NCBI GenBank assembly: GCA_029582165.1
Contig: CM055870.1
Location: 52,111,213 to 52,175,212, forward strand
DNA from: Portulaca oleracea
Taxonomy: Eukaryota; Streptophyta; Magnoliopsida; Caryophyllales; Portulacaceae
Direction of reading: 5' to 3'
DNA: 64,000 nt
Below the pieces are notes generated by a model. That model saw nothing but the letters and a program-made list of their open reading frames with translations, was not told where the DNA came from and did no database searches. Numbering within the stretch: position 1 is the stretch's first letter; each line of letters starts with the position of its first letter. Shown here in pieces: positions 57,406-64,000 of this stretch. The translations under genes were made by a program, and so were the position numbers.

Positions 57406-59190
57406 TCTCCTTTTGCCTAACTTGCCCAAAGGGTTTTCAAGTTAGCCCCTCTTTTCTTTTTTTTCTTTCTCTCTTTTTTCTTTCTTGATGAGACCACTAT
57501 TAGGACGTCTATGAGATTGAAAATACAGGACCTTGTAGGATAGGGAGTAAGTGCCCTCTTTGAAGCCATCTCCGATAAATGTCTTGAATGATGTCACAAA
57601 GGTAGCGCGAGCCCCCAGTTTAGAGTAGCTTGTTTCTGAGTCTGTTAATGATCATGTGGTTGCCAGTTAGCCGTTGATCTGATGAGGACAGCTTTTTCTC
57701 TTGCTAAGAAGTAAGCCACACTTAGATGCGCTTAAGAGTGAGCATTAAGAACAGAGCCTCATACTTACATTAATGACTGAGCTGAAAAGTCTTCAAAGGG
57801 TGAGATGGGATAAAAAGGCTAAAAAGGGTTGGAAGATGTTTGGGGAAAGAGACGGTGGACGATGGTGAATAGGATGTGGAGACACTTAAGAATGATCGTG
57901 TCTTGAAGGGGGGAAGAGATGGTCAAATGGGATAGACAGCATCTCTTGAGAAAGGGATGAAAGGGATGGTAGATGAGAGTTTATTGATGAATGAGATAGG
58001 GAGACACTCAAGAATGATCGTGTCTTTGAAGGGATGGTCTTGGGAAAAAGTTGAAACATGGTTATGGAATAATGTCCAAGTCTGACGCAAGGAATATGGA
58101 GGATTGATGACGATGATAGATAGAATCCAAGGTTTACTCTCCTTTTGCCTAACCTGCCCTGACGGGTTTTCAGGCTAGCCTCTCTTATTCTCTCACTCTC
58201 CTTTTGCCTAACCTGCCTTAACGGGTTTTCAGGCTAGCCTCTCTTATTCTCTCATTTTGCCTAGCCTGTGATTCCAAGCTAGCCTCTCTTGTTTTTTTCC
58301 CCTCTCTCAAAGACAAACATTTTGAGGACAAAGGATGCTCCTTGCAGCGGCCGGGCCTCAAAGAGGTTTTCCTACGTATCCAAGGTGGAATCAGGCCAGT
58401 CGTAGTTCTTTAGCGCAGCTTTGATGGATAATGCCTCGAGGAAGGCTTAACGGTTCGAAAAGATGGTCATGAAGGTTTGAGGATTCATATGAAAGGTTTG
58501 TGAAGGTTATAGAAAGCTGAAGTGTATGGATGATGAGGTGAAGGTTTGAGACGGGATTTTCTGAGGTGTGTATGACTCTTATTTTCGCCTTCTCTTTTCT
58601 AATTTCTTTTTTCTTTTCTAATCCCCTTTTCTTCTTTCATTTATCTTTGCTTTCCTCAATTTACTCCTTTTTTTCTTTTTTTTCTTTCTCAACCTTTTTT
58701 TTTTGCTAACCATCTGAGTTTGCTTTTTTTTTTTTCACTCTTTTTCACTTTTTTCACCTTTTTTCTTTTTCAAACTCCATCTTCATGGGTTGACTTCTAT
58801 TCTCCTTTTGATGACATTAGTTACAACACACCTTTTGGCTCTGGGGTAAATATGGATTGGTCATGAGGAGAATGATTGGGTTGGACAAGGCTAAGGTTTT
58901 TTTTGAACGATGCCTGTTATGAGTGATGGAAAGAGGGATGATTTGGTGAATGGGAATTTGGGATGGAGATGGAGATGGAGATGTAGATGGTAAGTAAGGA
59001 TAGATGTTAGGGCGAATGAGAAGGTAACCGATGACATAGATGGTGATGTGGGTGGTGAGGCGGTAGCCCCCTGTCTTAGGCACCTTTTGTTCAAGCTGCT
59101 GATCTAGGAGCATAGAGATGTCCATTTTCAAGAAACTGGTGATTTTGGTCTTCTCTCCTTTTGCCCAGCTTGCTTGATGAATGCAGGTTG
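57406..59190. repeat. Dispersed CTCCTTTTGCC...GGCTAGCC repeats in pyrimidine-rich sequence
   Basis: Copies of CTCCTTTTGCCTAACCTGCC followed by ACGGGTTTTCAGGCTAGCC occur near 57412, 58139, 58198, 58255 (partial) and 59156 (partial). They are interspersed with long C/T tracts (57450-57485, 58590-58770, 59195-59240) and with GAATGATCGTGTCTT repeats near 57892 and 58013. No gene. Confidence 0.75.
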
Positions 59191-59734
59191 GCTTCTCTCT
59201 TTCTTTTTTTTCTCTCTCTTTTTTTTTCTTTTTTTTAAAACCCTGGATGCGATAAAATAAAAGATGGGAACGAGGTATACAACAAAGATGGAAGGAAAAT
59301 GAAATTTGTCAGACTTGGTTTGTACGGATGATGGATAGATGAGAGAACTTCTCAACTCAAGTCAAAAGCACAAGTACGAAATTATGTTTGATCACATATG
59401 AACAAGAGCAAAGAAATGAATAAAGAATTGACTCTAACAGACTCTGAGCATGAAATGCTTGACAACTAGTTTTGTAGCTACTTCTAAAGCTCCTTTGATG
59501 ATGTTCCCTCTTTGTCCTCTTATGGGGAATCCATGTTATGTCTGGTCCTCTGTGCTGCTTTCGGTGGGGGCAGTTTCCCTGACTGGATCATGTGCTCCAA
59601 CGTCTAACAATACTCTATGTTGTTCCCTCGGGATCTATGGTAGCTGCAGAATTTCTCATCATCCAAATATTCCCTTTATGGTTAGCTCAGACCTTGACTC
59701 TAACACTAGACAAATAAAGAAAAACCCATACTAG
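59191..59734. other. Retrotransposon internal sequence, no gene recognised
   Basis: A poor-quality open frame at 59450-59734 (+) has no recognisable motif. Otherwise AT-rich linker. Confidence 0.4.
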
Positions 59735-60690
59735 AGCATGCATGACCTAAATGGCCTATATGGACTTCCTAAGATGAAAAAAACGCCTATATGCTGACGC
59801 GGGAGAGACTCACCCAGGACATGGGTTTGAAAGTGCTAAATGATCTACATGAGACTTCCTAGGATGCAAGACTGCTATATGCCGACACAAGGAAAAGACT
59901 TACCCACGACATGGGTCTACATGTCCTATATGAGACCTCCTAAAGTGCAAATGCTTATATGCTAACCCGAAAAGACTAACCTATGACATGGGTTTGCATT
60001 AGACTTCTAAAGAAAGACAGATATTTACATGATGACTCTAGACACAGACTCACCCACGACATAGGTATTCATGACCTATGAACCTATATGAGACTTTCTA
60101 AAGAATGCAAGACGCTTACATGCTGACTCAAGAGAAAGACTTAACGACTCACCCATGACATGGGTTCGCATGACATAGACCCTATAGAAGACTTTTATAA
60201 TGCAAGACATTCATATGTTGACTCTGGAAAATGACTCACCCATGACATGGGTTTACATGACTTATGAATCTATATGAGACTTTCTAAAGAAAGAAACTTA
60301 CATTCAGATACTAACACAAAGACTCATCATAGACCTTATATGATGCTTTCTAAAGAAAAAGACATTCATATCCTGACAAAGACTCACCCATGACCTGAGT
60401 TTACACTGGATTTTCTAAAAGAGACAAACACACATTAACCCAGGAAAAGACCCACTTATGACCTAGACTAAAGACTCACCCGTGACCTGGGTTTAGACTT
60501 TCAAAAACAAAACACACATATTGACTTAAGAAAAGATTCACATATGACACGACCTTGTATGAGACTTTCTAAAGACTGAAAGATATTTACATGTAGACTC
60601 TGAAACAAAAACTCATCTATGACCTGGGTTTACTAGACCATATATGATACCTCCTCACATGTAAGACACCTATACACTAACTCATGAAGC
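59735..60690. repeat. Tandem repeat, ~60-120-bp degenerate units
   Basis: About ten imperfect units containing GACTCACCCATGACATGGG, then a CATGACCTATATGAGACTTTC-like part, then AAGACATTTACATGCTGACTC-like words. Units vary in length through deletions. Confidence 0.82.
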
Positions 60691-60716
60691 AACTCAACAA
60701 CACTTTTTTACAACAA

Positions 60717-61965
60717 GAGCATTATAAAGGGCCGGATAAAGTCAAATATAGCGAGTCGACATAAGTTAGAAAGCACAAGTCAGTGTTTCTCAATTCGGAT
60801 GGGCCTAATCCACATGCCGACCGTTTTAAGGAGAATCCGTAACTTAGCCCAACAACTCAGACAACTCGAGCTTTGTTGGCTATTATGCGGACTAGAATAA
60901 TGCTCGACAAAACTGACGACCCGTTTTTTTTATCTTTTTTTTTGTGACGCAACACATTTATTTATTTAACTCATGGAAAGTGGATGTTGTAAAGGACCGA
61001 ATAAAGCCGTCAAAAGGCGAGTCAAAACAGACTTATAAACTCAATTATTAATTCCTCCATGGATGGGCTTAACAACGGGCCGACCACGGATTTGTTAGAC
61101 TTAATGATCCAGTTTATGAATTTATCTTCTCTAACCTTGTGACTATTACGCGGGCTAGAACAACACACACTGACTTTGTTTGATTATTAATCAATTTTCT
61201 TTGGACCATGAGTAAGAGAATATTGAGAAGGGCCGAACAAAATCATCAAAGGTGAGTTAAAATGAACCGATAAACAAGGATAATTAACCTTTAAAACGGA
61301 TGAGCCTCACCACCAGGCCGACCGTAACATTTAAGGTTAATTAATCGAGTTTATAAATTTATTTCTTCTCAACCCAACAATTATTACGCGGACTAAAACA
61401 ATATCTCAAAATTAGGTCCGACTCTAATAAAGACCCAACATACAGACTCGTACTTACACATAGTATACAACAAGCTTTATTTATTTACTCAGGGAAAACG
61501 AACATTGTAAAGGACTGGATAAAGTCAACAATAAGCGAGTTATAATAAATTTATGGGCTTAATTGACAAATCCAATATGGTTGGGCCTAACAACGGGTCA
61601 GCCATAAATGCGATGGATTTATTAATTAAATCGACAAATTAACTTACTCGAGCCTAGTGACTATTATGCAGTCTAAAACGCTATCCATTAACTTTGTTAA
61701 ACTTTAATTAATTTTTGGATCTTCGTTAGGAGAATTTTGTAAATGGCCATATAATATCATCAAAGGCGAGTCAATTTTTATTTATTAATTAAAATAATCA
61801 TCCTTCAAGCATAAATGGGCCCTTCCACTTGGGCTAACCATGATGCTTTTTGGGTTAATTATTTTAATTAATGAATAATCATTTTCTCAACCCAATGAAT
61901 TTATATGGACTAGAACAAAACCTCTAAACTAGGATCGATTCTAAAACAAAAGAAGAAAAAGGGGA
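60717..61965. repeat. Tandem repeat, ~250-bp units in ~520-bp dimers
   Basis: Five copies of a TGTAAAGGACCGGATAAAGTC...AAGCGAGTC motif at about 60722, 60985, 61212, 61504 and 61735. Each is followed by a GGGCCTAACAACGGGCCGACC-like stretch and ATTATGCGGACTAGAAC. Alternate copies resemble each other most, giving a dimeric period. Confidence 0.83.
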
Positions 61966-62401
61966 GGGGATACACACAACATATAACATACAAAATGAAG
62001 GGATACCCTAAACCAAGGTTCTATATTCATGGATTTCTATGGTTGGGTTACATGGCTCACTGACGCTCTCACCAGTGCTCTGACTTTGGTAAGGAGTGTG
62101 AGGTATTGCTCAAAGAACTTCAAGGAAGCTCTTTGAGTGTAACATGGGGAGAGGAGAGACCAAATGCTTGGCGATGTAGGATGCATCACACAGGTAGTGG
62201 TCTGCCCGCTCTCGAGGGAATCACCTAGGTATACCTAAACCGTCGCCTTTGTGCTAACGTGTCAAAAGACGCGATCAGTGGCCCAGTATGCAAAGGATGC
62301 CTAAAAAAAATTATAAAATCGCGAAATAAATCAACTTCTCCCTTTTACAATTTCAAATTAATTCGATTTTTTTCAAGTTTTACCCTCTTTTTAAGTTTAA
62401 G
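61966..62401. other. Leader region of the complete retrotransposon
   Basis: Unique-looking sequence just inside the 5' LTR (- strand). No gag-like frame was recognised. Confidence 0.45.
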
Positions 62402-62419
62402 CCCCCAGTGGAGTCGCCA
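62402..62419 (-). other. Primer-binding site
   Basis: On the - strand, three bases after the LTR edge: TGGCGACTCCACTGGGGG. It starts with TGG, as required to pair with a tRNA CCA end, and is of the type seen in Tat/Ogre elements. I do not assign the tRNA with certainty. Confidence 0.75.
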
Positions 62420-62422
62420 ATC

Positions 62423-63958
62423 TGTAGGACCCCGGAAAAAGTGATCACTTTTCCCGTGATGCGCTACTTAATGATAAGGAGCCGACTAAGGTTGCTTAAT
62501 TCTTAAATAAAGATATTTTTATTTTCGAAATTCATTTTTGGGGTGATGAAACTTTATTTATTTATAAATCCGCTTTTATTTATTTAAACACTCGAAATTA
62601 CACCGAAATACTTTAAGAAATAATTCAATATCGACCAAACACTCGACCCAGGCCCAACAGAAGGCAAACGGGCCGCCATAGAGGGTTAAAACCCGCGCGG
62701 GTTTCAATACTCCATGGGCCGGACCGTGCGCTTTTGTGGGCCAGAGAAGATGGGTTAAAATTGATAAATCCCGCGGGGGTTTTTATCAACTTCTGGCCCA
62801 TTTTCTCTCGGTTTTAACCTTGGATTAGTGTGTGGAAAATATTAAACCATTTTTAAATATTTTGTTGTAAATTCGTATGTTTAAAATAATTAAATGAGTT
62901 ATAAAAGAATTAAGAGTCGCCAGTCGATTTAAGGAAACCGACAACCCTTAAAAAATAATAAAAATAACTTCGGACTACGAAAATCGATTCTTTCTAAGTT
63001 CGGGGGTAAGGTTACGAATTCGAGAATTATAAGAACTCTCGAATTCGCCTGTTAGAAAACAGATTCTACTAAAATCGACATTAAACTGAAAAAGAGCGGG
63101 AAAAAGTTTAATTAATTTTACGAAATTATATTCATCATCATGCAATATAAAATGAGGTTTTTGATTTACAAAATATGTACAAATAACGAAATTAAAGTAC
63201 GAATTACATGATTTAAATAATGACAATATGAAAGCAATGAATCGAACCTCTTTTAATTTAGGTGCCCGAATGTGCCGGTTGAAATCCTTGACTTTGCCTT
63301 GACTTGAGGATTGGAATGGTGAATGTGAGGATGAAGAAAGGACAATATGGGAGAGGTAACTTTATGAAAGTATTAGTATAGAATATTGAGAGAGTTTTGG
63401 TATGGAACTTGACTAGAGTAAGGATAATAGGAATTTGAGTATAATGGTGGTGGTTCATGAGAGTAGTTGATGAAAATGAATGGAGTGAAGGGAGGTATTT
63501 ATAGGTGAGGATGGTAGTGATTTGGAGGGAAATGGAGGGAAAATCATGGGGAACACATCCCCATGATCATGCCATGCAATCACAAAAGTTAAGGGAAGGA
63601 GTCAAACACATGGGGCTAATATCAAGGGAGGGTGATCAAGATTTTGGCACCGAATTCAAAATGAAAACCCACACGGGTTTTAAATAATCTCGCACGGATG
63701 GCTGACGTGGACGGAGCAAAACGACGCGCTTTGGCCAGTAGAAAACCCGCGCGGGTTTTAAAGTCATTGGTCGGCGCGCTGGTCGGTCTGTTTCGTCGCT
63801 TATCGATTAAAACCCATACGGGTTTTAATCCAGGTTTTAGGCCGCCTCGTATTGTTGTGCTTGCTTTGATTATTACATGGCCCAATGATCCATCTTGGTA
63901 TCCGACCCAAGTGATTTATGGAACTTTTGATAAGTCGGTGCAAATCCCGATGTCTACA
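62423..63958 (-). repeat. 5' LTR of the complete retrotransposon
   Basis: 1536 bases. - strand TATA at 63496-63503. Palindromes at about 62686 and 62765, and in the promoter part at about 63663, 63739 and 63807 (spacing 76 and 68). Confidence 0.93.
63663..63825. promoter_or_regulatory. Three palindromes in the U3 promoter part of the 5' LTR
   Basis: AAAACCCACACGGGTTTT, AAAACCCGCGCGGGTTTT and AAAACCCATACGGGTTTT, with GCTGACGTGG and GGCC words between, about 160-310 bases upstream of the - strand TATA box. Confidence 0.6.
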
Positions 63959-64000
63959 GTGGTAGAATAGTACCCTGCTACGATACAGACTCGAGTTCGA
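63959..64000 (+). pseudogene. tRNA-Gly, unit 20, 3' half, runs off the window
   Basis: Continues the gene broken at 52854: GTGGTAGAATAGTACCC, then loop CTGCTAC (anticodon GCU) and GAGTTCGA of the T arm at the window edge. The first five bases are the target-site duplication. Confidence 0.9.

Larger units (their letters stand above)
52855..63958 (-). mobile_element. Complete non-autonomous Tat/Ogre-like LTR retrotransposon (11.1 kb)
   Basis: Two LTRs of 1535 and 1536 bases, TG...CA, flanked by a 5-bp target duplication with one mismatch (GTAGT at 52850-52854, GTGGT at 63959-63963). The primer-binding site lies next to the right LTR and the polypurine tract next to the left one, so it points along the - strand. 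The 8.0-kb inside encodes no recognisable gag, protease, reverse transcriptase, RNase H or integrase; it is mostly tandem repeats. Such large coding-free derivatives must borrow enzymes from a relative such as the family at 8245-18402. In the first ~240 aligned LTR bases I count roughly a dozen differences, so it is not a very recent insertion. Confidence 0.92.

Overview
This is a nuclear window from a flowering plant, probably a eudicot. The evidence is spliced genes with GT...AG introns, plant-type tRNA genes with upstream CAA motifs, TTTAGGG-like telomeric motifs, a plant-only S40 senescence-regulator gene, and plant transposon families (MULE, hAT, PIF/Harbinger-like, L1-type LINE, Tat/Ogre-like Ty3/gypsy). 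I cannot name the species.

Layout. 476-5817 is a Mutator-like element with 133-bp terminal inverted repeats, a decayed transposase on the + strand and a convergent GRF zinc-finger gene on the - strand. 6100-7176 is a non-autonomous hAT element. 8245-18402 is a 5'-truncated Tat/Ogre-like retrotransposon lying on the - strand (3' LTR on the left, RNase H/integrase fragment on the right). Between LTR and pol it carries two intron-containing antisense genes, a plant-mobile-domain (PMD) gene and a DUF7745-like gene, each with its own TATA box. 19219-19785 is the only convincing ordinary host protein gene (S40/DUF584). 20792-28760 holds small DNA transposons and a 5'-truncated LINE.

From about 29490 to the right edge the window is a tandem array of ~1.2-kb units. 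Each unit ideally has one tRNA-Gly(GCC) gene and, 153 bases later, one tRNA-Trp(CCA) gene, all on the + strand. I count 15 full-length tRNA-Gly genes, two degraded Gly copies, one split Gly copy, 17 full-length tRNA-Trp genes, one internally deleted Trp copy and three Trp/Gly hybrids. The array shows birth and death: two Gly subfamilies, changed anticodons (CUA, CAA, GCU, UCC), compensatory stem changes, hybrid genes made by unequal exchange, and a longer-range duplication. The last visible tRNA-Gly is cut in its D arm by a complete 11.1-kb non-autonomous retrotransposon (52855-63958) with matched LTRs and a 5-bp target duplication. The other half of that gene resumes at 63959, so the array probably continues past the window.

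The two LTR elements belong to one family and share an 18-bp palindrome (AAAACCCGCGCGGGTTTT and variants). It recurs at ~70-80-bp spacing, separated by GGCCCA/TGGGCC motifs, upstream of the LTR TATA boxes and upstream of the TATA boxes of both antisense genes. The tRNA array and this palindrome module are the two most interesting signals here. All calls were made by reading; no database search or folding program was run.
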